A stretch of DNA of 64,000 nt from Dongia_B sp964406155 (GCA_964406155.1 CAYOQR010000001.1:124001-188000), one strand, 5' to 3'. Positions 47,156-55,640 are shown, counted from the stretch's first letter. The notes: a model not told the origin generated them from the letters alone. Translations and numbers: made by a program.

Positions 47156-48520
47156 TTACGGGGCGAAAGCCGCCTTGATCACCTCGGCGAATTTGCGGCC
47201 GGCCTCCGCTTCGCCGGCATGGCTGCCGTCTTGCACCACCCAATTGCCGCCGACCATGACATCCTTCACCAGCCGGTCCGTGCCGCCAAACAGCCAGCGC
47301 GACAGGATGTCGTCACCGGCGATATGGGCCATCAGCGGATGGGCGCCATCCAGCACGACGAGATCGGCGCGTTGGCCGACGGCGATCTCGCCGACCGACT
47401 GGCCCATCGCCTGGGCGCCACCGGCGACACAAGCTTCATAGAGATAGGCGCCGATATTGGGACGCTTGGCGCCATAGAGGCGGTTGCGGCGCTCGTGCTT
47501 CAGGCGCTGGCCATATTCCAGCCAGCGTATTTCCTCGACCACGCTCAACGACACATGGCTGTCCGAGCCGATGCCGAACCGCCCGCCCTGCTGCGCATAG
47601 GCGATCGCCGGAAACAGGCCGTCACCGAGATTGGCTTCGGTCGTCGGGCAGATGCCGACCACGGCCTTGCTCTTCGCCATGCGCGCGACTTCGTCCTCAT
47701 CGGCATGGGTGGCGTGGATGAGGCACCAGCTCTCATCCATCGCGACATGATCGTACAGCCACTGGATCGGCCGCTTGCCCGACCAGGCGATGCAGTCGTC
47801 CACTTCCTTCTGCTGTTCGGCGATATGGATGTGGATCGGCCGGCCATCATTCGTCGCGGCGAGGATCGTCGTGATTTCCTCCGGCGTCACTGCACGCAGC
47901 GAATGGAAGCAGGTGCCGAGCCGCCGCAGCGGATGAACGCAATGCGGTGCCAGGCGCTGCAACAGCTTCAGATAGCCATCGGTCTGATGAATGAAGCGCC
48001 GCTGCCCCGGTGCCGGATCCTTGCCGCCGAAACCGCCATGGGCATACATGACAGGCAGAAGCGTGATGCCGATGCCGGTCTGGTCGGCGGCGGCCAGCAC
48101 GCGATTGGCCATCTCCGCCGGATCGGCATAGGCTTTGCCGTCGAGGTCGTGATGCAGATAGTGGAATTCGGCAACCGAGGTATAGCCGCCCTTCAGCATG
48201 TCGATATAGAGATAGCGCGCGATCGCCTCGACCTGGTCGGGATTGAGCCGGCCGACCAGACGGTACATCAGATCGCGCCAGGTCCAGAAGCTGTCTTCCG
48301 GGTTGAGAGCACTTTCCGTCAGGCCCGCCATCGCCCGCTGGAAGGCGTGCGAATGCAGGTTCGGCATGCCGGGCAGGACCGGGCCGGCAAGGCGCTGACC
48401 GGCCCCTGCCGGCCCGCCGCTGGCGACATCGGTGATCAGCCCCGCGTCATCGACGGTAATCCGCACATTTTCGGCCCAACCCAGGGGCAATAAGGCGCGT
48501 TCGGCGATATAAGTCTTCAT
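47156..48520 (-). CDS. hutF: Formimidoylglutamate deiminase
   Basis: This 454-residue amidohydrolase converts N-formimidoyl-L-glutamate to N-formyl-L-glutamate and ammonia in the five-step histidine degradation route. LPGMPNLHSHAFQRAMAG carries the first two metal-binding His residues, HIHIAEQQKEVDDC another, and LIHATHADEDEV and GSDSHVSLS complete the site. The gene is divergent from hutC with 109 bases between the starts. The presence of HutF means this organism uses the HutF-HutG branch instead of direct formiminoglutamase. Confidence 0.94.
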   Translation of the reverse strand: MKTYIAERALLPLGWAENVRITVDDAGLITDVASGGPAGAGQRLAGPVLPGMPNLHSHAFQRAMAGLTESALNPEDSFWTWRDLMYRLVGRLNPDQVEAIARYLYIDMLKGGYTSVAEFHYLHHDLDGKAYADPAEMANRVLAAADQTGIGITLLPVMYAHGGFGGKDPAPGQRRFIHQTDGYLKLLQRLAPHCVHPLRRLGTCFHSLRAVTPEEITTILAATNDGRPIHIHIAEQQKEVDDCIAWSGKRPIQWLYDHVAMDESWCLIHATHADEDEVARMAKSKAVVGICPTTEANLGDGLFPAIAYAQQGGRFGIGSDSHVSLSVVEEIRWLEYGQRLKHERRNRLYGAKRPNIGAYLYEACVAGGAQAMGQSVGEIAVGQRADLVVLDGAHPLMAHIAGDDILSRWLFGGTDRLVKDVMVGGNWVVQDGSHAGEAEAGRKFAEVIKAAFAP

Positions 48521-48562
48521 GTCAGGCGACCTCTTCTTGGCGGACTTTGTCAGGGCGGGTGG

Positions 48563-48573
48563 CTATACTATAG
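48563..48573. promoter_or_regulatory. Palindrome in the hutF-hutC intergenic region
   Basis: CTATA-C-TATAG is a perfect 11-base palindrome in an AT-rich stretch of the region between the divergent hutF and hutC genes. It may be a repressor site or overlapping divergent -10 boxes. It does not contain the TGTA-N2-TACA core seen upstream of the ammonia-lyase gene. Confidence 0.4.
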
Positions 48574-48629
48574 TCCGATATCATAACCACTGGAAAATTA
48601 AGCATATCGCCGACTCGGGCAGCACGGCG

Positions 48630-49391
48630 ATGATTGCGCCGTCGATAACGACCGGCTCGGTGACGGGAGGCATTTTGGACACAGAGCTTCTGCCCCGCTA
48701 TTCGCAAGTCAAACGGATGATCCTGGAACGGATCGATTCCGGCGACTGGCCGGCGAAGTATCGCATCCCCTCGGAATCCGAACTGGTGCGCGACCTCAAT
48801 GTCAGCCGCATGACGATCAACCGCGCCCTTCGCGAATTGACCTTGGAAGGCCGGTTGGTGCGCGTGCAGGGTGTCGGCACCTTCGTTGCGGAAGCGAAGA
48901 TGCAGTCGCAATTGATCGAGATTCGCAATATCGCCGACGAGATCACCGAGCGCGGCCACGAACACATGGCGAAAGTTGTGGTGATCGAGGCGATCACCGT
49001 CACCAACGACATACTCGCCTCGCTCGGTCTGCCGCTTGGCGGCGAGATCTATCATTCGGTCCTGGTGCATCACGAGAATGGCATTCCGGTACAATTGGAG
49101 GATCGCTATGTCGATCCGCAATTGGCGCCGGATTATCTGAAGCAGGATTTCACCCAGATCACGCCCCATGTCTATCTGACGGCCTCGGCGCCGATATCGG
49201 AAGCGGAACATGTGATCGAAGCGGTGATGCCACCGATCTGGGTGCGACGTCTGCTGAAGATCGATACGCACGAGCCCTGCATTCAGTTGCAGCGCATCAC
49301 CTGGTCCGGCACCCGCAAGGTGAGCTGGGCACGGCTCATCTATCCCGGCAGCCGTTACAGCCTGACAGGCCGCTTCAAGAGCAACACCTGA
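48630..49391 (+). CDS. hutC: Histidine utilization repressor, GntR family
   Basis: This 253-residue regulator has an N-terminal GntR winged helix (YSQVKRMILERIDSGDWPAKYRIPSESELVRDLNVSRMTINRALRELTLEGRLVRVQGVGTFV) and a C-terminal UTRA domain that should bind urocanate. HutC represses histidine-degradation genes until urocanate is present. The match to HutC is strong, including the VDPQLAPDYL and RLIYPGSRYSLTGRF segments. Its start is probably ATG 48630. It lies between hutF and the ammonia-lyase-like gene. Confidence 0.94.
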   Translation: MIAPSITTGSVTGGILDTELLPRYSQVKRMILERIDSGDWPAKYRIPSESELVRDLNVSRMTINRALRELTLEGRLVRVQGVGTFVAEAKMQSQLIEIRNIADEITERGHEHMAKVVVIEAITVTNDILASLGLPLGGEIYHSVLVHHENGIPVQLEDRYVDPQLAPDYLKQDFTQITPHVYLTASAPISEAEHVIEAVMPPIWVRRLLKIDTHEPCIQLQRITWSGTRKVSWARLIYPGSRYSLTGRFKSNT

Positions 49392-49453
49392 GATCACCGG
49401 ACCGACCGAGATCTCCGCGACGAGCGCCACGGCGCCAGTCTCGCTCTACACCG

Positions 49454-51019
49454 TTATGCCTTGGGCGTGACGGTCGCCGCTGAGATTTGTTCGAGCCAGT
49501 TGCAGTCCTCGAGCGCCGCATCCACCGCCGCAATATCCGGCGCCAGAAAGCGATCCACGTTATAGGCCGGTATCCTTTGGCGTAGCACGCGATAGGCCGC
49601 GTCAGTGCCACGGCCGCGTTTCAGGCCCGGATAGAATTCCATCGCCTGTGCCGCCAGCAGATATTCGATCGCCAGAATCTTCCGGGTATTGGCGATCACC
49701 TGGAGGCATTTCAAGGCACCCGGCGTACCGAGGCTGAGATGGTCCTCCTGCTGCGCCGAGGTGATGTAATTGTCGGTCACCATGGGCTGCGCCAGCAGCT
49801 TGTTTTCCGCTGCCAATGAAGCGGCGGTGTATTGCGCGATCATCATGCCCGAATTGACACCGCCTTCCTTGACCAGGAAAGGCGGCAGGTCGCTGACCGC
49901 CGGATTGACCAGGCGATCCAGCCGTCGCTCCGCCACCGCGCCCAATTCGGCAACGGCAATCGACAGCAGATCCATCGCCATGGCCAGGCTTTGGCCATGG
50001 GGATTGGCGTTGGAGATGACGCGGTAATCGTTCTCGTCGCCGATCACCAGGGGATTATCGGTCGCCGAACCGAGCTCGATTTCAATCTGCCGGCGCACAT
50101 GATCGATCTGGTCGCGGGTCGCCCCGTGAATCTGCGGGATCGAGCGCAGGGAAAGCGCGTCCTGGGTACGGACCCCGCGATGCGTGGCGATGATCTCGCT
50201 CTCGGCCAGCAGGGCACGCATCCGCTCGCCCACCCGCAACAGACCCGGATGCGGTTTCAGCTCCAGCACGATGGGATCGAAGGCGTCGATCTGCCCCTTG
50301 AGGGCTTCGAAGCTGAGGGCGCCGGTGATATCGGCCCAATCCGTCAGCCATTCCACTTCGGCCAGCGCGAGGCAGGCAAGACCGGTCATGCAGCGTGTGC
50401 CATTGACCAGGCAAAGCCCATCCTTGGCCTGCAACTCGATCGGCGCCAAGCCTTCCGCCGTCAGGGCGTCCAACGCGGATTTCCGTTCGCCGCGATGGAG
50501 CACCTCACCGACCCCGATCAAGGCAAGGCCGATATGGGCGCCGTGAGTGATGTAACCGACCGACCCCTGGCTCGGTACCAAAGGCGTAATGCCGGTATTC
50601 AGCAGAGCCACCAGTTGCGCCGGCACTTCGGGGCTGAGACCCGATTTGCCGAGGCAGAAATCGTTGAGCATCGCCACCATGATGGCCCGGGTCGCGGGAA
50701 CGGAGAGCGGCCCGCCGACACCGCAGGCATGACTCAGCAGCGTGTTGCGGGACAATTGCGCCTGCTGGGGACCGGAGAGCAACACGTTGCAGAGTGCGCC
50801 GAGGCCGGTGCTGATGCCATAGGCCCGCTCACCCCGGGCAATGATCCGTTCGACGATCCGCCGGCCGTTTTGCAACGCGGCCTGGGCCGTCGCACCGATC
50901 GCGATCTCCGCCCTGCCCCGGGCGATCGCCACGATCTCGGCATAGGTCAAGGGCTCATCGCCGCGTTCGATGACCGTTGAAATCTGGGTGTATTGTTGCC
51001 TGGCGGCGGCGCTGGACAT
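49454..51019 (-). CDS. hutH: Histidine ammonia-lyase-like protein lacking the MIO Ala-Ser-Gly
   Basis: This 521-residue protein has the full length and fold signatures of the histidine/phenylalanine ammonia-lyase family: AYGISTGLG near 67-74, ITPLVPSQGSVG to 155, NPLVIGDEN, MIAQYTAASLAAENK and TSAQQEDHLSLG. Normally GSVG is followed by Ala-Ser-Gly-Asp-Leu, and the Ala-Ser-Gly cyclises to the MIO cofactor. Here GSVG is followed at once by YITHGAH, the same length as the remaining family segment, so exactly three residues are missing. It cannot form MIO in the known way. A HutC-type palindrome in the promoter places it in the hut regulon. It may have a different reaction or substrate. Confidence 0.85.
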   Translation of the reverse strand: MSSAAARQQYTQISTVIERGDEPLTYAEIVAIARGRAEIAIGATAQAALQNGRRIVERIIARGERAYGISTGLGALCNVLLSGPQQAQLSRNTLLSHACGVGGPLSVPATRAIMVAMLNDFCLGKSGLSPEVPAQLVALLNTGITPLVPSQGSVGYITHGAHIGLALIGVGEVLHRGERKSALDALTAEGLAPIELQAKDGLCLVNGTRCMTGLACLALAEVEWLTDWADITGALSFEALKGQIDAFDPIVLELKPHPGLLRVGERMRALLAESEIIATHRGVRTQDALSLRSIPQIHGATRDQIDHVRRQIEIELGSATDNPLVIGDENDYRVISNANPHGQSLAMAMDLLSIAVAELGAVAERRLDRLVNPAVSDLPPFLVKEGGVNSGMMIAQYTAASLAAENKLLAQPMVTDNYITSAQQEDHLSLGTPGALKCLQVIANTRKILAIEYLLAAQAMEFYPGLKRGRGTDAAYRVLRQRIPAYNVDRFLAPDIAAVDAALEDCNWLEQISAATVTPKA

Positions 51020-51043
51020 GGGCTTTTCTCCAAACTTGCGTTT

Positions 51044-51059
51044 ACTTGTATATACATGT
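51044..51059. promoter_or_regulatory. HutC-type operator upstream of the ammonia-lyase gene
   Basis: The perfect palindrome TGTATATACA (51047-51056), with matching outer bases at 51044-51045 and 51058-51059, lies 25 to 40 bases upstream of the start codon at 51019. It fits the TGTA-N2-TACA core I recall for HutC sites. It probably represses this gene in the absence of urocanate. Confidence 0.7.
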
Positions 51060-51233
51060 TGCTACAAGCCGGCAAGATTCAGCCAACCGATCTCGGAGAA
51101 ATCGATACCTGCGGGAATGTCAGACTTCTTGCGTCCAGCCAGGCAATGATGCAACTCTCCGCGATTGCCGCTTTTCTTCCCAATATCGATCGCTGCCCCG
51201 GAGACGGCAGGGCAAATCCCCAGGACGAGATAT

Positions 51234-51728
51234 ATGGAGTTCCGCACCGAACGCCTGATCTTACGCCCTCTGCGGGCCGATGATCATGCCGCTGTTCTGG
51301 AGATTTTCAGCCAGAAACAAGTGGTTGCTCACCGCCCGGATCCTCGGCCTGAGACCCCGGCGGAAGCCCGCGAGCGGCTGCGGCGGGATATCGAGCACTG
51401 GCAGGTCCACGGCTTCGGCCGCTGGGCGCTGGAAATGAAAGACGGGGTCGTCGGTTTCGGTGGCCTGACCTATCGGGCCGGCTTCACCGGCCTCAATCTC
51501 AGCTATCACCTCCACGCCGCGGTCTGGGGCCAGGGCCTGGCCAGCGAATTCGCCCAGTCGGCGGTCGTCATCGGTTTTCGCGATCTGGCGGCCAAGCGGA
51601 TCATCGGTCTGGTTCGGCCGGTCAACCTGGCCTCACGCCGGGTCCTGGAAAAGGCCGGCTTGAAACTCGCCGGCGATTTTCCCTATGGCGGCCATCCCGG
51701 CCTGCTCTATGCGCGACTGAAGCTCTGA
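51234..51728 (+). CDS. GNAT acetyltransferase
   Basis: This 164-residue protein is a RimJ/RimL-type acetyltransferase. MEFRTERLILRPLRADDHAAVLEIF opens the domain, LSYHLHAAVWGQGLASEFAQSAVVIGF forms the acetyl-CoA loop and helix, and VRPVNLASRRVLEKAGL completes it. The substrate is unknown. The ATG at 51234 has AGGACG a few bases upstream and is preferred to the long frame from 51165. It is divergent from the ammonia-lyase-like gene. Confidence 0.9.
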   Translation: MEFRTERLILRPLRADDHAAVLEIFSQKQVVAHRPDPRPETPAEARERLRRDIEHWQVHGFGRWALEMKDGVVGFGGLTYRAGFTGLNLSYHLHAAVWGQGLASEFAQSAVVIGFRDLAAKRIIGLVRPVNLASRRVLEKAGLKLAGDFPYGGHPGLLYARLKL

Positions 51729-51798
51729 CGCTCAGCAATCCCTTTGCCTATCCGTCATCCGGGTTATCCTGTGGCAACGGTCAAAGGGGGATGCCGCC

Positions 51799-52701
51799 AT
51801 GGATATGGCACGTGAGCAATATCTGCTGAAACTCTCGATCGGCACGACCGTTCTGGTCGCCGGCATCGGCATCGTCTTCGGTCTCTGGGCCGGATCGCAG
51901 TCGATCATCTTCGATGGCTTCTTCTCGCTGATCGACAGTCTGATGACCGTGGTCGCGCTGATCGTCTCCAAACTGGTGACACATGACGGCAGCCGCAGTT
52001 TTCAATACGGATACTGGCACCTGGAGCCGCTGGTCGCGGGTTTCAACGGCTGCGTCATGGCCCTCACTTGCAGCTATGCTTTCGTCAACGGCATCTATGG
52101 CCTGATGAAAGGCGGCCATTCCGTCGATTTCCATCTGGCCATTTTCTATGCCGCGATCGTCAGCACCATGAGCTTCGGCATGTGTCTGCTGCAACGCCGG
52201 CAGAATCGCAGCCTCAGATCCGAATTGCTGCGCATCGACTCCCAGGGCTGGCTGATGAGCGGTTCCCTCAGTTCAGCCCTGCTGGTGAGTTTCCTGATCG
52301 CCACACTCGTCACCGGCACCCGCGCCGAGCCTTGGACACCCTATGTCGATCCGCTGGTGCTGACCTTGCTGTCGGTCTTCTTGATCTCGCTTCCCATCAG
52401 CATCATCCGACGGGCCTTGCGGGAGATCTTCCTGGTGGCGCCGGCCGAGCTTGACGAAAAGACCCGCTGCGTCATGGCCGAGGTCGCCGCGCGCTACGGC
52501 TTTCCCAAATATCGCAGCTATGTCGCCAAAACCGGCCGGGCCGAGCTGATCGAGATCAGCATCGTGACGCCGCCGAATTTCAAGATCGACGGCGTCACCA
52601 GCCTGGACCGCATCCGCCAGGAAATCGCCGATGCGCTGGGACCGGCCAGCCGTCAGCGCTGGCTGACCATCGTCTTCACCGCCGACGAGAAATGGGCCTG
52701 A
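51799..52701 (+). CDS. Cation diffusion facilitator family protein
   Basis: This 300-residue inner-membrane protein has six hydrophobic segments and a soluble C-terminal domain, the CDF layout. The second membrane segment contains FDGFFSLIDSLM, with Asp residues placed as in the Fe/Mn/Co-related group, and FQYGYWHLEPL follows. In the fifth segment, where CDF transporters have HxxxD or a WxxD motif, I see GWLMSGSL without these residues, so the metal site may be altered. The C-terminal domain (ELIEISIVTPPNFKIDG) is present. The transported ion cannot be told. Confidence 0.85.
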   Translation: MDMAREQYLLKLSIGTTVLVAGIGIVFGLWAGSQSIIFDGFFSLIDSLMTVVALIVSKLVTHDGSRSFQYGYWHLEPLVAGFNGCVMALTCSYAFVNGIYGLMKGGHSVDFHLAIFYAAIVSTMSFGMCLLQRRQNRSLRSELLRIDSQGWLMSGSLSSALLVSFLIATLVTGTRAEPWTPYVDPLVLTLLSVFLISLPISIIRRALREIFLVAPAELDEKTRCVMAEVAARYGFPKYRSYVAKTGRAELIEISIVTPPNFKIDGVTSLDRIRQEIADALGPASRQRWLTIVFTADEKWA

Positions 52702-52704
52702 GCA

Positions 52705-52790
52705 GAGAGAGCATCACGCTCTCATTTCCTGAATAGAGGCGGATTCAGTTCACAAGTGAAACCGCCCCAGCGATTTCACTTGTGAACATC
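52705..52790. repeat. Three-hairpin dispersed element, copy B
   Basis: The hairpins are GAGAGC/GCTCTC (52707-52723, loop 5), CTGAAT/ATTCAG (52729-52747) and GTTCACAAGT/ACTTGTGAAC (52748-52787). The last two match copy A at 3188-3247; in the last one two base pairs differ on both arms so that pairing is kept. The element begins 3 bases after the CDF stop and ends 6 bases before the agmatinase stop, between convergent genes. Confidence 0.8.
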
Positions 52791-52795
52791 GTGCC

Positions 52796-53752
52796 TTAGC
52801 CACGCCGCGCAACGACATCCGCCAACAGGCATAGGATTTCGAACATCATGGTCGCGCCGACCAAAGCCGTATTGCCCGAGGGATCGAAAGGCGGCGCCAC
52901 CTCGACCACATCGCCGCCCACCAGGTTGAGCCCCTGCAGGCCCCGCAGCAGGATCAGGGCCTCGCGCGTGTTCAGGCCACCGACTTCCGGCGTCCCCGTC
53001 CCTGGCGCGAAAACCGGGTCCAGTCCGTCGATGTCGAAGCTGATATAGGTCGGCCCATCGCCGACCACGCGACGCGCCTCCGCCAGCACCTTGTCGATGC
53101 CGATCCGATCGACCTCCTGCATCTCGATCACCCGCATGCCGGAATTATGCGAGAAGTCGTTGTCGTCCGGCGCATATTTCGAGGCACGAATGCCGATCTG
53201 CACCACGCGCTTGGGATCCAGCAACCCCTCCTCCACCGCGCGGCGGAACGGCGTGCCATGGGTATATTTATTGCCGCCGAAATAGGTGTCGTTGGTATCG
53301 CAATGGGCATCCACGTGAATCATGCCGACCGGGCGGTCCTTGGCGATGGCGCGGAAGATCGGCAACGTCACCAGATGATCGCCACCGGCCGAGAGCGGCA
53401 GGCAGCCGGCCGCGTGAACCTTGGCATAGAAGGTCTCGATCCGTTTCAGGCTGTCCAGGAGGTCGATGGGATTGACCGGGGCATCGCCGAAATCGGCAAT
53501 CCGAGCCAGCGCATAGGGCGCGATATTGCTGGTCGGATGCACCTTGCGCATGAAACTCGACATGTTGCGAATTTCGCGCGGACCGTGACGCGCGCCCGCC
53601 CTGTTGGTGGTGCCACCATCCCAGGGTACGCCGATCAGGGCGATATCCAGCCGTGCCGGATCGGTGACATGGGGGAGCCGCATGAAAGTGGGGATCGCCC
53701 CGAAACGCGGCGTGATGGTGGCATCGACTGGTTGGGGAAATGACTCGGACAT
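52796..53752 (-). CDS. speB: Agmatinase / guanidino-acid ureohydrolase
   Basis: This 318-residue ureohydrolase splits agmatine or a related guanidino compound to urea and an amine. The manganese site is visible in GGDHLVTLP, HVDAHCDTND and SFDIDGLDPVFAPGTGTPE. Similar enzymes act on guanidinobutyrate or guanidinopropionate, so the exact substrate is uncertain. The ATG at 53752 with AGGGAG upstream is preferred to 53803. No arginine decarboxylase gene is nearby. The gene is divergent from the IclR-type regulator. Confidence 0.92.
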   Translation of the reverse strand: MSESFPQPVDATITPRFGAIPTFMRLPHVTDPARLDIALIGVPWDGGTTNRAGARHGPREIRNMSSFMRKVHPTSNIAPYALARIADFGDAPVNPIDLLDSLKRIETFYAKVHAAGCLPLSAGGDHLVTLPIFRAIAKDRPVGMIHVDAHCDTNDTYFGGNKYTHGTPFRRAVEEGLLDPKRVVQIGIRASKYAPDDNDFSHNSGMRVIEMQEVDRIGIDKVLAEARRVVGDGPTYISFDIDGLDPVFAPGTGTPEVGGLNTREALILLRGLQGLNLVGGDVVEVAPPFDPSGNTALVGATMMFEILCLLADVVARRG

Positions 53753-53932
53753 GGGAACTCCCTTGATTCTGCACGCATGGCAAACGGTCTCGACGCAGGG
53801 CACTTAACCGGGCCGGCGATAAAAATGAAAGGCCCATACAGCAGGTCTGCGTTGCGCCGACAGCCATCCGCCATGCCTGTCCTATTGCACCGGCTCCCGG
53901 TGCGTGCAACTGCGGAACACGATCCTGTCGCT

Positions 53933-53970
53933 TGACTCAAAAATGAAACATCGTTTCAATAAATGAAACG
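53933..53970 (+). promoter_or_regulatory. IclR-type operator within its own promoter
   Basis: A -35 TTGACT (53933-53938) and a -10 TTCAAT (53956-53961) are separated by 17 bases. Between and over them lies the inverted repeat TGAAAC-ATC-GTTTCA (53944-53958), and a further half site TGAAACG (53964-53970). This looks like an autoregulatory operator. It also indicates that the upstream ATG at 53963 lies at or before the transcription start and is unlikely to be used. Confidence 0.6.
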
Positions 53971-53983
53971 ATTCGGAACGAGC

Positions 53984-54781
53984 ATGGTCATCCTCAACGA
54001 ATCCCTGCGCCGCGGGCTCGATCTTCTCCGGGCCTTCAGCCGGTTGCGCAATCCCAGCCTGCGGCATCTCGCGGAAGCAACGGGCATGGCCAAGCCGACC
54101 ACACTGCGCTATCTGCGCACCTTGGAGGAGGAAGGCTATGTGGCGCTCGATCCCAACACCAAGATCTACCGCCTGACGCCGCTGGTCTTCGAATTGGGCC
54201 ATGCCGCCTTGGTCAGTATGGCCTTTCCCAAACTGGCAGAGCCCTATATGGACCAGCTCGCCGACGAGCTGGGCGTCACAGTCAATCTCGCCCGCCTGGA
54301 CGCCGTCGAGATCGTCATGGTGGGACGCGCCTTTGCCGCCCAGGACAAGTTCACGCCGACCCCCATCCGGATCGATGTCGGCGAGCGCCTGCCAGCCCTC
54401 CTGACCGCGCTGGGGCGCATCCTCTTGGCCGAAGGAGCTGGCGATCTGGAAGCCTGCCTCGCCGTGCCACCGGTGCCACCAACGGCCCAGGCCCTGACCG
54501 GCCGCCGGCAATTGACCAATGCGGTACAGCAGGCCGGCCGCCAGGGCTATGCCATCGTCGATGGCGAGCTGGTCGCCGGCTGGACCTCCTGTGCCATTTC
54601 CCTCTGCCGAAAAGGTGATGCGCCTTACGCCCTTGGCGTCACCGCCAACAGCCGGAATTGGCCGGCCGAGCGGCTGATCGAGCTTGTCATTCCGCGCCTG
54701 GAAACCATTCGAGGCACATTGATCCCGGGCTACAGCCGTGTCACGCGGCCTGCCGGCAGGACCGTCAAACGGAAGGATTGA
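53984..54781 (+). CDS. IclR-family transcriptional regulator
   Basis: This 265-residue regulator has the N-terminal winged helix (SLRRGLDLLRAFSRLRNPSLRHLAEATGMAKPTTLRYLRTLEEEGYV) and a C-terminal effector-binding domain (GYAIVDGELVAGWTSCAISL). Members bind small acids, often products of aromatic or ketoacid breakdown. The start at 53984 follows GGAACG and lies beyond the promoter; an ATG at 53963 is in the operator. It is followed 2 bases later by a phytanoyl-CoA dioxygenase family gene, so it is probably the local regulator. Confidence 0.9.
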   Translation: MVILNESLRRGLDLLRAFSRLRNPSLRHLAEATGMAKPTTLRYLRTLEEEGYVALDPNTKIYRLTPLVFELGHAALVSMAFPKLAEPYMDQLADELGVTVNLARLDAVEIVMVGRAFAAQDKFTPTPIRIDVGERLPALLTALGRILLAEGAGDLEACLAVPPVPPTAQALTGRRQLTNAVQQAGRQGYAIVDGELVAGWTSCAISLCRKGDAPYALGVTANSRNWPAERLIELVIPRLETIRGTLIPGYSRVTRPAGRTVKRKD

Positions 54782-54783
54782 AG

Positions 54784-55635
54784 ATGAGCGACTATATTCA
54801 GCAGTACCGCGATGAAGGCTACGCGATCATTCGCAACGTCTTCTCGCGCGACGAGATCGCGCAAATGTCCGCCGCCACCGAAGAGGTTTATCAGGAAGGG
54901 CTGCGCCTGAAGCGGAGCTGGCGGCACCAGAACCTCTATTTCGAAGTGATCGAGGACAAGACCGGCGGCACCACCGTGCGGCAGGTACAATGGATTTCCT
55001 GGTGCAGTCCGCAATTGGAAGCCGTCCGGCGCGACAAGCGCATCCTGGAAATCCTCGAACCGTTGATCGGCAACAGCCTCAAGCAGCTCGGCAACCAGGT
55101 CCATTGGAAACGGCCCGGCGCCAAGATGGTGGGCTTCCGCTATCACCAGGATGCCCGCTTCCGCACGCCGCCCGAAGCCTTCCGCAAGCTGAACGAATCC
55201 TTCGTGCAGACCGGCCTCGCGATCGATTCGCATCGGGTCGACAACGGCGCTCTGAAGGTCTTTCCCGGCAGCCACAAGCTCGGCTATCTCGGGCTCTCCG
55301 AGGATGGCTATCTGATGAAAGGCGGACCGGAAGCGGAGACGCTTGCCAAGGCCAGTCTCGATCCAGCCAAGGTGGTCGATGTGCTGCTGGAACCGGGCGA
55401 CATCACGCTCTGGCATCCGCTGACCGTGCATGGTTCCGGTCCCAATACCAGCAACATCGACCGCCGTATCTACATCAACGGCTATGCCACGGCGGAAAAT
55501 ACCGATCGCGGCGAATGGGCCTTCCAGGATGGCGTTCCCTGCCCGCTCGGTGCCCAGCCGGCGCTGGTCCATTACGAGGATCTCTACAGGCGGCCGGAGC
55601 CCCATTATGTCGATAACTCATGGGCCAACGACTAA
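54784..55635 (+). CDS. Phytanoyl-CoA dioxygenase family protein
   Basis: This 283-residue protein is an Fe(II)/2-oxoglutarate dioxygenase of the PhyH family. FRYHQDARF gives the HxD iron ligands and WHPLTVHGSGPN the distal His, with the following RRIYINGYA supplying the Arg that binds 2-oxoglutarate. Substrates in this family range from acyl-CoA to small natural products, so the substrate is unknown. It starts 2 bases after the IclR gene, forming an operon. GGAAGG lies upstream. Confidence 0.9.
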   Translation: MSDYIQQYRDEGYAIIRNVFSRDEIAQMSAATEEVYQEGLRLKRSWRHQNLYFEVIEDKTGGTTVRQVQWISWCSPQLEAVRRDKRILEILEPLIGNSLKQLGNQVHWKRPGAKMVGFRYHQDARFRTPPEAFRKLNESFVQTGLAIDSHRVDNGALKVFPGSHKLGYLGLSEDGYLMKGGPEAETLAKASLDPAKVVDVLLEPGDITLWHPLTVHGSGPNTSNIDRRIYINGYATAENTDRGEWAFQDGVPCPLGAQPALVHYEDLYRRPEPHYVDNSWAND

Positions 55636-55640
55636 TTTCT

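Noticed and set aside
54730..55605. 291-codon frame opposite the dioxygenase gene
   Set aside because: Shadow frame; the plus strand shows intact iron-binding motifs and operon spacing.
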